DNA of 64,000 bases from Kappaphycus alvarezii. Its lineage: Eukaryota > Rhodophyta > Florideophyceae > Gigartinales > Solieriaceae. A model generated the notes under the pieces. It searched no databases, had not been told where the DNA came from, and saw only the letters and a list, made by a program, of their open reading frames with translations. Location of the stretch: NCBI GenBank assembly GCA_002205965.3, contig NADL03000533.1, positions 1-64,000 of the forward strand, in the 5' to 3' direction. Made by a program: the position numbers and the translations under genes. This document shows positions 1 to 11,329 of this stretch, piece after piece. Each line of letters starts with the position of its first letter. Positions within the stretch are counted from its first letter, which is position 1.

Positions 1-432
1 CAGTAAATTTCGGCCAAGACGTGTTGCGATAGCTCACACTCTTTCTTTTTTTTGACACAACATCAACGGAATCATCCTTTTTAAATCCCTGTTTCGAAAT
101 CAGGGCCTTCTTCAAAAAAGCGCCACAAATCACTAGATTCAAAAATAATGCGTAACTGGAACCCCCACACGGAGTATTTATTCTCCGTTAACTTTTCAAT
201 CATATATCTTATGTTGTTCGTCATGGGTTCTGGCCCATAACTTGTGAGATTTGATAGGGATTGAAAGAAAACTGGTGGTCCAGGTACGAAACTTATGAAG
301 ACCAAGGTGCTAGTCTTGGTCGTGTAGAACTTAGATGTCAAGCTGAGTAATTCGTACTCGTTACTTTAGTTCAGTGACTTTGGATAGTTCAACCTACATA
401 TATACAGTTCTAAATCACTAGCTCTAGAGTAT
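1..432 (-). mobile_element. Ty1/copia LTR retrotransposon remnant (start of gag)
   Basis: Fossil. Positions 81-341 on the minus strand encode the start of a copia-type Gag; the stretch KLTENKYSVWGFQLR followed by an SSDLW block matches the N-terminal copia Gag signature. Just upstream in element sense (plus 409-432) lies sequence resembling the primer-binding site of copia elements (TCTAGAGCTAGTGATT on the minus strand), so an LTR should lie to its right. Its edge could not be found, and it appears to abut the 5'-truncated LINE near 570. The rest of the element runs off the left side of the window. Family is fairly sure, boundaries are not. Age unknown. Confidence 0.6.
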
Positions 433-1106
433 TGCTGAGGTAATCACCTTCACACAACAAATTCTGTGAGGACGATGCATTTGATATTGATAATGCCTCG
501 CTGTGACCAAATGCACGTGCATCCATGTCTATTTGACCAAACTGTATGTTTCATGCAATTGAATGTTAACCCTATACGTACAACTCAGGCGGTTCTCGAG
601 ACAGCGCATGATAAATTTGCTCCCGACCAAAGTACCGTCGCTGTGTCGTTTTCTGAGCATGGTGTCGGGACGAAAAAGGTCCTCTTCGCATCTTTAAATC
701 CGTCCTCGACTAAACGTCCTACCTTTGTCTTTCCAAAACAAATTCTGAATATATTTTTCCTTTATGAGTCCAAATTCACTGTACAACTCCATTTTCTATT
801 TTATGTTTGAATATTTGGTCCTCCTCCTTCAAAGAGACGCCTTTCAACTCGTGGTCACTTCGCCTCCCAAATTCAGTTCCGATATTTTATCACGCAGATT
901 TTTCGATGCCCCGAATTCATGAATATCCAAGGCCGCAGTATCGCCTATTTTTTTTTGACCAAGACCATGATGATTACCAAAGACATGCCCCCATTTAAAG
1001 TGCTATAGCATTGTCGCTGAAGCATCACTCCTACCACCAACAATTAGATAAGCTGATTACTCTTTCTGTTAACATCCGCAACCCCGCTCACCCCTTTTCC
1101 AGAAAT

Positions 1107-1724
1107 ATGACGTCAAACCGCCCCTCTGTCCCTATCTCCAAAAACCGCCCTTCCCGTCCCATCAACGGCCTCCGTCTCGCCGCCTACGGGCCAACCGATG
1201 CCGACGACTACATCCGGCGGCAAACTAAGAAGAAAATCATCGAGTTTGTTAGCCTCCTCTTCATAGAAGAAGAAGCAAGGGAGGTAAGTGTGGATGAGAC
1301 TGAGAAAGTCGAAGAGGAGAGCGAGGAGTCCTTCGAGGAATGGTTAGCCCCTGAGCTAGTGTACGAGACTCAGGAGAAGGATGGGGAGGAAGAGGAGGAT
1401 GGAAAGGATGGAAAGGATTGGGAGGATTGGGAGGAGGAAGAGGAGGAAGAGGAGGAAGAGGAAGAAGAGGATGATGAGGACGAGGACGAGGTGGATGAGG
1501 GAACAGGGGGCATGGAAAGTGTTGGACTGGTGGGGCCTGGACTGGAGAGTATGGAACAAGTGGTGCCGACGCTGGAACCGGATGGAGATATCTTTAGTAG
1601 TTTATATATATCCCAGGAGGTAATAGAGAGCTATGAGCCGTTTGCAGATATTTATGGGGACTGCTTGGACAGCTTGGATATTTCAGAGGAGTTGTTTGGA
1701 TCTGATTTAGAGAATGGGAAATAA
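1107..1724 (+). CDS. acidic protein of 205 aa inside LTR-like element A
   Basis: The reading frame is open upstream of 1107, but this is the first ATG. The N-terminal 30 residues are basic and proline-rich (MTSNRPSVPISKNRPSR), followed by GPTDADDYI. A long Glu/Asp-rich stretch covers roughly residues 65-135, with a run of consecutive glutamates. The C-terminal segment ends LDISEELFGSDLENGK. No known domain is recognised. The minus-strand relative at about 21.0-21.6 kb keeps GPTDYDDYF near the start and ILEELFCSDLED at the end while the acidic middle varies, so both ends look constrained. The acidic tract could be simple low-complexity drift; conserved ends argue that a protein was once made. 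A TATA box follows about 130 bp after the stop. Confidence 0.45.
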   Translation: MTSNRPSVPISKNRPSRPINGLRLAAYGPTDADDYIRRQTKKKIIEFVSLLFIEEEAREVSVDETEKVEEESEESFEEWLAPELVYETQEKDGEEEEDGKDGKDWEDWEEEEEEEEEEEEEDDEDEDEVDEGTGGMESVGLVGPGLESMEQVVPTLEPDGDIFSSLYISQEVIESYEPFADIYGDCLDSLDISEELFGSDLENGK

Positions 1725-1853
1725 GAAGACCTCATTGATTGTTTGTTTCTTAAGTATCTTTTGTTTAGAGTATATCATCCACACAAATGGTTTGTATACA
1801 TTTTCTAGTACCTTCTGTAGTTTTTTTTCGGACTTTAGGGGTAGCCAAAAGTC

Positions 1854-1860
1854 TATATAA
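1854..1860 (+). promoter_or_regulatory. TATA-box-like TATATAA in LTR-like element A
   Basis: TATATAA is followed by a GAGTAAACTGCTTCCT block. The same arrangement occurs in the relative at 4197-4203 and, as TACATAA, in the minus-strand relative near 20.96 kb. It lies about 300 bp before the element's end, where a U3/R promoter would sit in an LTR. Confidence 0.4.
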
Positions 1861-3790
1861 GCTGAGTAAACTGCTTCCTCGTGGAGAGGTCAAGCAAGTT
1901 GGCAGAAAACTTTAAGCCCAGTCCCAAATGGTTTGAAAGTTGAGAGTCAACTTCAGACCCAAGAAGCATTTATTTTACGCTAGTCACCAAGCATAGGTGG
2001 TAGACCTTGCCCCTTACAAACTTGCTTGTAGCCCTTTCAACTGTATTCCCTATGCACTCCTTTTTGTTCGTTCAACTATACCCTGGTAGCACTTTTGTCG
2101 CTTGCAACACCTCCTTCTTGGGGTAGTTGGTTCTGAGGATCTCTTCCCCGCCGATTTATCCCTATCACATGGTATACGTCCGCAACACGCCGTCGCTGAT
2201 ATTGCCCGTAGCGGCCGCACAAGACATCCCTAGCCAAGAAGGTATGCAACAGGGGGACCCTGCAAGCATGTTGCTGTTTTTTCTTGTTGTGCATCCATTA
2301 GCAACGGAAATTGTCCAGCAGACACAGCGTAGTCTACATAGATGGTATGCGGACGACTGCACTCTCATCGGCACTCAAACAGTGCTCGAGAGGGCAGTCG
2401 ACATCCTCAGCTCCAGAGGATCGGACGATGGCTTATACCTGAATCACGCAAAACCCGTCTGTTCTGGCCGCACAGACTCGGTAACTGCACATCGCCGCTA
2501 TTCTACCGCTTCCCAGTTAAGAACTTTTCCACCGAAGGCATCGACCTTCTTGGGCCCTAATTGGGTCGTCACAGTTTATGGAGGATTTTCTGAACGAGGA
2601 AATCAGAAGCTGCAAGCACAAATTGTCGCTGATTGACGGTATCGGAGACGCTCGAATTCGGTTCCACCTTAACCGGGTATGTGCATCCGCTTGCAAGCTT
2701 CAACATGTGGTGAAGCTAACTCCACCGAGTGTGACCACTGCCACTGCACTGAGATTCGACGACGACCAACTCGAATTTTACTCAAGCTCTAACAACTTGC
2801 CGATGACTGATGCAGTTCAACAGCAGGTATCCTCACATCTCCGTTATGGCGGTCACGGCTTCACACCCATAGCAACGCTTAATTTCGCAGCATATGCTGC
2901 GAGAATAATTGACGCCGAGCTGCTGCGGAGCCCTGAGGACAGTGGTGAGACTGAACACCGATACGCTGAAGCGGATAAACACCTCCGGTAGTTTGTCCGA
3001 CGGCTCCCTGCGTCCGTCACTAATGATTTGTTGACGAATTTCGCGCGCAAACCCAACGGCACACAACGGCAATCCACTGAAAGACTTGTGCGGTAAAAAT
3101 GGAGCAGATTCTACTCTACCAAGTAAGGCAAGCAAGCTGGCGCACTCACCTGACTGCGGAGTTCCCGCGGTGAGTGGCCATTCAAGCGAATGGCCTTTAT
3201 AGCTGCCCTCCATCATACCAGTTGACTTCTAGTATCACGGAAAAGAATATCTTTGTGCAAACAGCTCTAGAAAGATCTAGACTAGCCGAGTATATCAACA
3301 ACACCAAGTACTTTGATGTAATATCCGACTTTAAATAGATAGCATATCTGTGAACAAGTGTGCTGGATGACTGTACTGTATTCGGCTTGAAAATGCATCT
3401 GCACCCTTACGCAGAACGCATATGCGCTCATTATAAGTAACCCAAAAGCAACATGACCGCGATTAAACAAAATGATGGCAGTCTTCCGGAAACATTGACA
3501 GCGGCAGGCCTCACAGCCAAGCCCGATAGTACATACAACATTCTGTATCGAGCCTGGTGCGAGTCTGCAGCAAAGTTCTTCTGGAAGGACGACGAATGGA
3601 ACAGGTTGCCAAACCTCGTATCGCATTCAGAAGCAGATATTCTGCGAAGAATTCGACGTCATGCATACTTGGAAACGCAGCCAGGGGCCTTCCTCACCGC
3701 ACACCTCGCTGTAGTCAACCGAACGTCCAACGAGAAGCGGACAGTGATGCTACGCCGTCACCTAGGAGTTCGCGTGTTTGACGACACCGC

Positions 3791-4510
3791 TGATGTGCGC
3801 CAATTCGCACACGAAAAAAATCTAGATGAGGACCATGATTGTATACAGTATCGGAATTGGGAAGATATTTTTACAGTTTTTGAATTTGCAAGATATTTTT
3901 AATTTGGGTGAGTGTGGCAAATTCATCGGTTGATTTTTTCATTTTAGGACACGCTGTCATAGTAGATGTCAGTACAGTTCCAGGTTGTGGGTGATACTAC
4001 GAGTGACTCTGAAAGGACTATATAATGGTCACATCAATTCCCACCCTGGCCGATGGGTGGCTGGCATGGGTATGGCACCTAGATATTTACCTTGAGGAAA
4101 TATCTCCTAATAGTCTCTCTGGTTCACACGATTACCGTGAATACATTTTATGGTTATTAGTATGTTTGTTTGAGACTTTTGGGGTAGCCAAAAGTTTATA
4201 TAAGCCGAGTAAACTGCTTCCTTTAGTGGAGGTGAAGCAAGTTGGCAGACAACTTCAAGCCAAGTCCCGAGTAGTAGGAAGTTGAGAGTCAACTTCAGAC
4301 CCAAGAAAACTTTTTCTTACGCTAGTCGCAGAGCGTCGGTGGTAGACCCTGCCCCTTTTATACTTGCTTGTAGCTTCCTCAACTCTCTTCTATATACACT
4401 CCCTTTTGTTCGTTCAACAATACCACGGTAGCACTTTTGTCGCTCGCAACACCTCCTTCTCAGGGTAATTGGTTCTGAGGATCTCTTCCCCCGCAGATTT
4501 ACCCCTATCA
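3791..4510 (+). mobile_element. LTR-like element C, 720 bp, relative of element A
   Basis: It starts TGATGTGCGC, ends CCCTATCA and is flanked by ACCGC at 3786-3790 and 4511-4515. Removing it and one duplicate restores the LINE reading D-D-T-A-P-L-Q-C. The last 350 bp (from about 4163) align closely to the end of element A, including the TATA box at 4197 and the end motif. The first half shows little likeness to A and no acidic ORF, so it is a shortened or diverged family member. It appears to be a solo LTR, inserted after the LINE copy. Confidence 0.65.
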
Positions 4511-5171
4511 ACCGCACCGCTGCAGTGCGCTGAGTGCCATGGGCCCATTGATATCTTAGGGGACCATGCAGCAGACCTTTGTAACAAAGGTCTTGGGTGG
4601 ACCAACTGGCACACAGCAGTTGTGAGAGTACTTGGGAGAGAGCTGTTTAAAGCAGTAGGAGTTGGCGTCCAATATGAGGTCAAATACCTACTCCCCGGAC
4701 TGAATGCGCGACCCGCAGATATTCCGGTGCACCCGCGATCCGACGTTTTGAATTAACCTCTTCCAGTGGCCTACGACATCACCGTATCCTCGCCATTCCA
4801 GGAGTGCTATATGTCAATGGGAGCACGAAAAGCGCGAGCCATTGCCAACGCAGCAGACAAGCGAAAGAGGAGGGACCTAGCCACGAAAGTGGCCGCCATT
4901 TCTGGCCACGTCCTGCCTGAAAGATCAAGATTAGGATGGGATCTTGTGTCGCTGGCTTTTGACTCGTTAGGATCACCTTCTGAGAAGTCATCAAAGGTCA
5001 TATAGAAATACGCGGCAGCTGTCGCATCGCGCAGCGGATGCTCTACGGGGGGGATGAAGACCTGCTTATACCAGAAACTAAGCTACGCTATTTGGTCCAC
5101 AAGCGCGGCGTCAGTAATATGTAGTGCCCCGCAACACGCAGAAGTTAGTCACCCTATTCAAAACTAATTTT

Positions 5172-5450
5172 GTGGTGGTAGATCTTTATTTGTCGTACAA
5201 TGTCGCACAGAGGCGTGCGGAGGGTATTTATAAATTAACTACGGATGCGGGCGGCGGGTAGAAACTTGTCGCGCCTGCATTATTTGGAGACTAAATGCAA
5301 AACGGGTAACGAAGTCGCGGACCTCCTGTTGAGGGGAGGAACCGCGACGGGAAGCAGCGAAGGAAGCAAGGCGGCGGAAAAAAGCCTTACCGTCGTCGCC
5401 CAAGGCGCCATAGATATTAATCCCGACGGGGGAGAGGAGGATACTAATTT
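5172..5450 (-). mobile_element. LINE 3' fragment (tail type 2)
   Basis: On the minus strand it encodes the last domain of the LINE protein: IDIYGALGDDGKAFFRRL, then SFAASRRGSSPQQE and FSLQIMQARQ, ending at TRRPHP and a stop. It is closely similar to 48108-48388 on the same strand, including the non-coding tail around 5172-5245. It is heavily 5' truncated near 5450 and lies tail to tail with copy L1. Confidence 0.65.
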
Positions 5451-6770
5451 TGTAGCGACTTCACAGTTTTGCACATACATACAGTATTACAGTGATAAAA
5501 ACAAGTACACACTCAGACAAACCTCAGGCTTTTTTGCGCATTCACACTGAAACCCATTTCAATGCATAATTTCAATGCATCAACCTCAAGGTCTATATCC
5601 TACTATCTGATACAGTGACGTTTCACTTCGTAGTGATGAGAGGACACAAGATCACTCGATTGTCACAAAGGCTGCGATTAGTTTGGTGAACATTTGTTTT
5701 ACTACTGACGAAGAGCCAACTGAAGCGCTATATTGTCAGGGTAATTTATCTATTGAAGACTGCATAAAGAGCCTTTGCTCGGAGAAAAGCGATTATGCAG
5801 TGTAAGGAGATACCACAATGCATGTGGGGGGGATCAGGGTATTGGCCGCGGGGGATTGGGCATTGCGTTCCAACACAGCAATTTCATATTCAAATGAAAC
5901 AACTTACATGGAGTGGGAAGTCGGGATCGGTTTACAGTTAATGGCGTTAAGGATCGACCCCCTGCGCACGTGCAATAAAGTTGGAGACCTCATCGATTTG
6001 GTGCTCGAAAAGAATGGTTCAATACCTGTCATTATAACCATGTACTAGCCACTCCATCAGATAGCCCGAGACATAACCGATGTCTATTTCCAACAATGAC
6101 GCACCTCAACTCTCCTCCGATACTTGGTACGCATTTTTCATGGTTTGAATACAAGTTAATAGGACCGTTATCCTTTCCATTTCCCGCAGTAAACCAACTG
6201 CATTTACCCGATTGTTCACAGAAGCGTTTTCTTGTAAACTGCTTACTGCAAATAAAATGCTGCGAATGAGGACGGCATGTTTTTGTATGATTGTTTCGCA
6301 GTGAGCTGAAGACATCAGCGTCAGCCGGAGGATATCGTATGTCAGAACTCACCAGGTGAATCTGAAGTACCGAAATATGACCTTTGCTGAAAAGGAAATT
6401 TTGAGTGGAAAGCTATAAGACGCCGATTTCTGGTTGACCCACGGTGCAGAAAAGCCGGCCAATGATTATAACAGCCACATCCTTGATGGAGCAGGTAATA
6501 TGTTTATAGCCTCCACTGTACTTCCATGTACTTCTTATATCGTCGGGAGATTACATTTATTCATTCAATATTTGGAGGGCACACCGACTGGGTCTCGGCT
6601 CCATTATTCCCTTAGTTTCGTTAACTAATTATTCATTCCAGTCGCAATTTATGTGACCGCGTCCACAAACAGAAATATTTAAATGAAACTTGTATGAAGT
6701 CGAGACGAACCTTCTTAGACTTAATTTTAAAGGGATTTCCCCTATTCATGAAATGGAGGATATGCGCGAA
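5451..6770. other. no recognised gene
   Basis: Several open frames of 60-106 codons exist (such as 5818-6048 plus and 6032-6352 minus), but none has a recognisable motif and they overlap on both strands. No repeat with another part of the window was seen. Confidence 0.4.
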
Positions 6771-6774
6771 AGGA

Positions 6775-6957
6775 CAACGTTGTGAAAACCAATGCGGCCT
6801 GCTTGATGGCTGGCCTGAAGGTAGCTTTTTAGGGAGCGTAGTTCCTTCCCCATTACTGTGTCGGTATACCCTTTTTGAGTAGATTGTGGTTGTCTGGAAA
6901 GCCATGGGATAGATCGGACATATCTTCCAAGAGTAAAACACCCAAACCTTTTCCCTG
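6775..6957 (+). mobile_element. LINE 3' tail fragment (tail type 1)
   Basis: It begins at the C-terminal coding block (AATGCGGCCTGCTTGATGG), passes GTCGGTATACCCTTTTTGAG, and ends with CTTCCAAGAGTAAAACACCC and a C run. The same order is seen at 11.58, 18.7-18.9 and 19.06-19.27 kb. Only about the last 180 bp of the element is present. Confidence 0.6.
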
Positions 6958-8417
6958 TGAAAACGTGGATCAATAGAGGTGGCGGATGATGTTTAAATTT
7001 ATATGCGAAGAACTATCTCAGGGAATTCAATCGGCTCAATTCGCGCTACATGGCTGATCTCTGATTGTGATAGGACGATTATCCTTGCCCAAAGGTAAAG
7101 CTAAATAACCACTAAAGGCTCTGTTGCAATCTTGCTAAGCTGTCAGAACTGTTGGGATCTTTGCATGGAGACTGGCGAGGGAACAAAGGAGTACGTGTAA
7201 CTATGATTTGTGGACCAACGTGCGCGGTAAGAAGGGCACCAATTCTCAACTAGTGGTACCTTGATCACCACGCCAAAGTTGAGCCAGCAATATACTTGGA
7301 ACTTTAATTATGCTTCAAAACGACCTGTCACCAAACCTCATGCAACATCCTACAAGGCGGCGTCAGAATGTCCCGATTCGCAGAGTCCCGAGCGAAGTCA
7401 GGAGGTTTGCTTTCTTCCGTTCTGCAACTAAGCGCCGTGCGTATTTCAAACTACTGTGTCCAGTATGTAATTTTACCAGTGTAGTTAAACTGTGAGCAAT
7501 ATCCACGAGGAAACAACACACTATAATAGGAGCCTTGATCCGAAAACACAGCCTGTAAAATTTCTGTGGCCAATTACGTCCCTAGAAAAAAGCAAATCTT
7601 GCATTCACTGCTCACGCACAATGTCATGAACATTATTATCATTGCCTCGGTTTTGCGCACGAGGAATGCGCCAGATGTACTCACTACCGTACAACATATC
7701 TGGCGCATTGTAACCATCAATGGAATGTTTAAAAACCTCAGAGTATCTTCAATCGTGAGGACGGGAAAATTGTACGCAAAAGAGGCCACAGCTGTTTCAC
7801 TGATTGGTCTTTTCGTAGTCCATCAACAAATGAGCCCAAGTGCTATTTTCATTGACCTTGGTACGTTTCAAGCGCCGTGGAACCATGGACAGTACCACCT
7901 TTGTTGCCGTGAGATCAACGGCGCATGAAATTTGCGTGGTCAGGTTTCAGAACGACGCGTTTATGACTGACAATAAAATAGTGAGGTCAACAAGTACATA
8001 ACCTCGTTGGCATCACAGCTCAAAATGCTATCATAGAATGTCAGAAATTGAAACAAGAAAATGGACCCAGTTGTGACTTTATTTCCAGTTGCTTACAAAA
8101 GACTATTCGATACATTTGCATTCTAGCAAGGCATTTAGGCACATGACTCACATTAACCATTATCCTGAAAATGTCTAGCATACACCGGGGGATAGCCGAA
8201 CCGCACTTTTCAAAAATTGAAGAACCACATCAATTCCATTTGCATTTTCCGTTGGGAGATGTTTAGGTTCGAACCGATTGGGAAATAGTTTTCCATCATT
8301 TGCGTAGTGCTGGATTTGGAACATCGATCTCCATAAAGGGAATTCCTGGCGAATAGTTCTGTACAAACTTTTCAGTGCGTAGCATCTCGAGCTGGCCGTC
8401 TATCTCCTCCCATTCAG
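6958..8417. other. no recognised gene; contains one inverted repeat
   Basis: The longest open frame (7566-7928 plus, 120 codons) has no motif I recognise. Inside it is a 12-bp perfect inverted repeat (AATGCGCCAGAT at 7665-7676 and its complement at 7698-7709) with a 21-base loop, which argues for a structural rather than coding origin of that open stretch. Confidence 0.4.
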
Positions 8418-8625
8418 TAAAAGGGGAAAAGCGTTGGGTAGTTTATTACTTGGAAAGTAGGGTAAAAGTGCTTCGCAGCAACCTCGGCAGCATTGACAAT
8501 GCGCCACCGAAGAATAGCAGCACTTCATTTCGATTGATTCGATTGTGACTGTTTTCAGTACTCCAATAGTGAGTCGAATATATCTTCCAAGAGTAAAACC
8601 CAAAAATTCCTCCCCTTTCGACTAG
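8418..8625. repeat. short element with inverted LINE-tail ends
   Basis: The left end (GGGGAAAAGCGTTGGGTAG then TTATTACTTGGAAAG) is the complement of the LINE type 1 tail, and the right end (ATCTTCCAAGAGTAAAACCC then CCTCCCC) is the same tail in plus orientation. About 110 bp of unrelated sequence lies between. It is either two truncated LINE tails head to head or a MITE-like derivative. Confidence 0.45.
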
Positions 8626-8914
8626 TATCGCCGATACATGGGACTTGCAACTGTTGCAAGCCCCATTTCCTATGACGACTTGTCTCGCTTTCCGCACTTT
8701 CAGCGGCGTGTAGACAATCGCTCACATTTTCCAAACATTAAAATAAACCAAAATGTCCTCCACTTCCTATTCTGTATCCGCCCCTCATGAATGCACGGTA
8801 ATACCGTATCTGGACATCAAGAAATTTTCCAAGTAAGCTCTAAAATTACTTCTCGCATGCCGAAACGAACAGGATACTGTATTAGCACACAGAATTGATT
8901 TTGTTTCGAAAATC

Positions 8915-8922
8915 TATAAAAA
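8915..8922 (+). promoter_or_regulatory. TATA-like box upstream of the cysteine-rich gene
   Basis: TATAAAAA lies 124 bp upstream of the ATG at 9046 in an AT-rich stretch with no other feature. Position and orientation suit the core promoter of the downstream gene; this is inference from sequence alone. Confidence 0.35.
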
Positions 8923-9045
8923 CCTTTGTAGGGAAAGTTTCACTATCCCAGGACTCGATTCTTCTCAATTCATTGATTTCTACTACCCAGATAACAAGCA
9001 TTTATTATCAACATTCTCAACACTCCACCGATTGTCTACTGACAG

Positions 9046-10895
9046 ATGCGATCGAGTGCTTTCATTTTAGCAACTGCCCTGTGCTTTGCTCTGCATGAGC
9101 TTGGCGTAGCCCAGAGCAATTCCTGCGGGTTCGGCCAATTCCTCCAGAACGGAAGATGTGAAGATTGTCCCCCTGGAACCTTTCAAGACGAAAAGGGCTC
9201 TACTCAATGCAAACCCTGTCTTCCTGGAACTTACAACCCGTACCATGGCGCCCAAGGCATCGACGTTTGTATTGAGTGTCCGGAGGGCACCTTTCAGAAC
9301 CGCTCGAGAGCAACTTCGATAAGAGACTGTGTTCGTTGTCCTTCCGGAACGAACTCCTCTCCTGGCTCGCCTTCATGTATTTCATGCCCTGCTGGCCAAG
9401 TAATTCAAAACTGTTGGAGTCCTATGTTTGAAACTGATAGCCAATTTAGTTTTCGCGGCAACTGCTTCAACTGCTTCGTATATAACATGGGTTCCGGCTG
9501 CGTGCTAAACGGCACTCCGATCCTTTTTGTCAGGACTGTCGTCCAGGATCATTCAGCGGACCGAACGAGTTTAAGTGTCAAAGGTGTCCAGATGGTACTT
9601 TTTCTGGGGTCGGGTCGTCAACTTGTTCCAGAGACCAATGTCCTCATGGAATGGAGCTAAATTACCTCGGTGTATGCGAGCAATGTACAGGTTTTACCGT
9701 CTTTGACGAGAGCGAATTAGTCTGCAAAGAATGTCCACCAGGATATATCGGGGACTCACCGGAAGGAAGTACTCGTTGTATACCCTGCCCATCTGGTACG
9801 TTCAAATCATCAGATAGCTCGAGGTGCCGTCCATGTGCTCCTGGGGAAAACTCGTTTGTTACGGGTGCGGTATTCTGCGTACCAGACAATACACCTTGCC
9901 CTCCAAACTACTTTCGGAATAGCAACGGTGCTTGCATGAGATGTTCGAACAGACAACGCTTCGATGGGGTACAACAAAAGTGCATCGACTGCCCGAGGAA
10001 CAGCGTGAGTGCCGGCGGTTTAGCTGGGAGATGTGTTAGATGTCCCCGAAACATGATTAGTAGTGAAGAGTTCCCATACTTTGAATTACCATGCGTCTGC
10101 AAACCAGGATTCGGATTTGTGCCAGGTTCCGGTGGAAGACGTTGCATGAAATGTCCCGTGGGAACGGCAGGGCGTGGGAATGGCTACTGTTCAAAATGCT
10201 ATAGTAACAGTATTGCCCCTCGCAGGGGCATGGCGAGTTGTATACCATGTCCTGTTGGGATGAGCCAACCAAATGATGGCCAAGGGAGCTGCATATCGGA
10301 TCCTCCATGTCCGAATGGAACGATACGGGCAGCTAACGGGTGTGTGGAGCCGCAGACAAATTGTCCCATGAACACAAGAAGGGTAACGGTGAGTTTATAC
10401 CAGCTTCCGTTTTGCAATCCAGAAACATGTCCGGCCGGTGTTGCCCTTATCCGAGGAGACTATTCCGAGGCGGATCGATGTGGTGTTTGTGGTCTCGACC
10501 AAAGGTACAATCCTGATACTAGACAATGCGAGTTTTGTGAATCAGGGCAGTTTAGTCCTGGTGGGCTCTTAGAGCGATGTGAGAACTGCACCCAGGGCTT
10601 CTCCTCAGATCGGACTCCAGGAGAATGTTCATGCACGGATGCTAAGCGTATCGTGAGTGGTAGGTGTTCCAAGTGCCCGCCGGGGACCTTCGGATTTAAC
10701 ATGATGGACGGTTGTCGGCCGTGCCCTGCAGGAACATTTTCTGGTCAGGGATGGACATATTGCAGGAATTGCACCGCTGGGTCGTTTAACGATGCACCAG
10801 GACAACCATCCTGCACGTCATGTCCCGAGGGAACAACGAGTTTGGGAGTTGGAGATACTGGATGCGTTGAAATTGGCTCTCTCCCGGATTTCTGA
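9046..10895 (+). CDS. secreted GCC2/GCC3-type cysteine-rich repeat protein, one 56-bp intron
   Basis: Exon 1 is 9046-9477 (144 codons) and exon 2 is 9534-10895, giving 597 residues. The ATG is preceded by a stop-rich leader and followed by a signal peptide (MRSSAFILATALCFALHELGVAQ). The rest is a chain of cysteine-rich units of the form C-x2-C-P-x-G-T-F/Y, such as CEDCPPGTFQDEKGSTQC and CSKCPPGTFGFNMMDGC, matching the GCC2/GCC3 (ephrin receptor/TNFR-like) repeat. Cys spacing continues cleanly across the predicted splice (NCFNCF joined to DCRPGSFSG). No transmembrane segment is visible near the C terminus (GSLPDF), so a secreted extracellular role is likely; ligand unknown. It is the longest intact coding sequence here and has no transposon-like domain. 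Confidence 0.85.
9478..9533 (+). other. 56-bp spliceosomal intron in the cysteine-rich gene
   Basis: It starts GTATATAAC and ends CCTTTTTGTCAG, with a branch-like GTGCTAAAC about 28 bases before the acceptor. Its length is not a multiple of three, and removing it moves the frame from exon 1 directly into the long downstream frame with conserved Cys spacing. A genuine frameshift is the alternative, but signals at both ends make an intron much more likely. Confidence 0.75.
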
Positions 10896-11329
10896 ATTCA
10901 ATATTAGAGAATGAATATGTCAGAAGCCATTCGAGCTCGATATTAGTCGGTTCTCTGATCTACGAGACTCCTGGTCATAGCTAATAGCAGCGGCTTCAGT
11001 TAGTAAGATTTATCCCTGGGCATCGTTCCATGGACCGACGGTCCGAGAACGCACCGGTGCGAAAATACCTGGTACATATTTGAGTGGAGGGAATTGTCCG
11101 GTCCGGAGACGGATTGGAGATAATCGTGTCGCCCAGATATGGATTTGAAGTAACGCCCCGGTGCAAATGCAATAGAAAAAAATGAGTAAAACTATTATCT
11201 GCATAGAATACTGCGCAGTACCATTACTCACAGTAAACCAACCCAATTCCCCAACCCAATGCGACACTTAGGCCGCAACTTGAAATTGTGTATACAGTGT
11301 ATTCCAGAGAACCTCCGTTCTGAGGGTAT

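Larger units (their letters stand above)
663..2167 (+). mobile_element. LTR-like element A with internal acidic ORF, 1505 bp
   Basis: The block starts TGTCGGGACG and ends CCCTATCA, with CATGG on both sides (658-662 and 2168-2172), a 5-bp target duplication that splits the LINE reading frame exactly. TG..CA ends and a 5-bp duplication are the marks of an LTR element, and no internal retroelement region is present, so it looks like a solo LTR. In order it contains upstream sequence, an acidic ORF (1107-1724), a TATATAA box (1854) and about 300 bp of downstream sequence. Relatives are at 20651-22050 (minus) and 3791-4510. Structure is seen directly; the LTR interpretation is inference. It appears whole. 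Confidence 0.65.
572..5165 (+). mobile_element. RLE-type non-LTR retrotransposon (LINE), copy L1, split by two insertions
   Basis: Three blocks belong to one LINE: 572-662, 2168-3790 and 4511-5165. Across the first insertion the protein reads SLCRFLS then MVYVRNTPSLILP, aligning with the region between RT motifs A and B of the copy at 50.9 kb. Motif B is GMQQGDPAS (2241) and motif C WYADDCTLIG (2343). Across the second insertion LRRHLGVRVFDDT continues into APLQCAECHGPIDILGDHAADLC, the C-x2-C..H-x4-C finger. A PAD motif follows near 4710 and AYDITVSSP near 4770, then a C-terminal domain with FDSLGSPS. The copy is 5' truncated, with several frameshifts and stops (for example a frame change near 2570). 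It is dead but clearly readable. RLE assignment is inferred from motif order. Confidence 0.75.

Noticed and set aside
1356-1623. Open frames opposite or out of frame with the acidic ORF (Leu-rich minus-strand and Arg-rich plus-strand)
   Set aside because: They are mirror products of the GAGGAA repeat tract that encodes the acidic run.
7566-7928. 120-codon open frame
   Set aside because: No motif, and it spans a perfect inverted repeat; likely chance.
9067-10702. Minus-strand open frames across the cysteine-rich gene
   Set aside because: They are antisense shadows of the repeat-coding exons.
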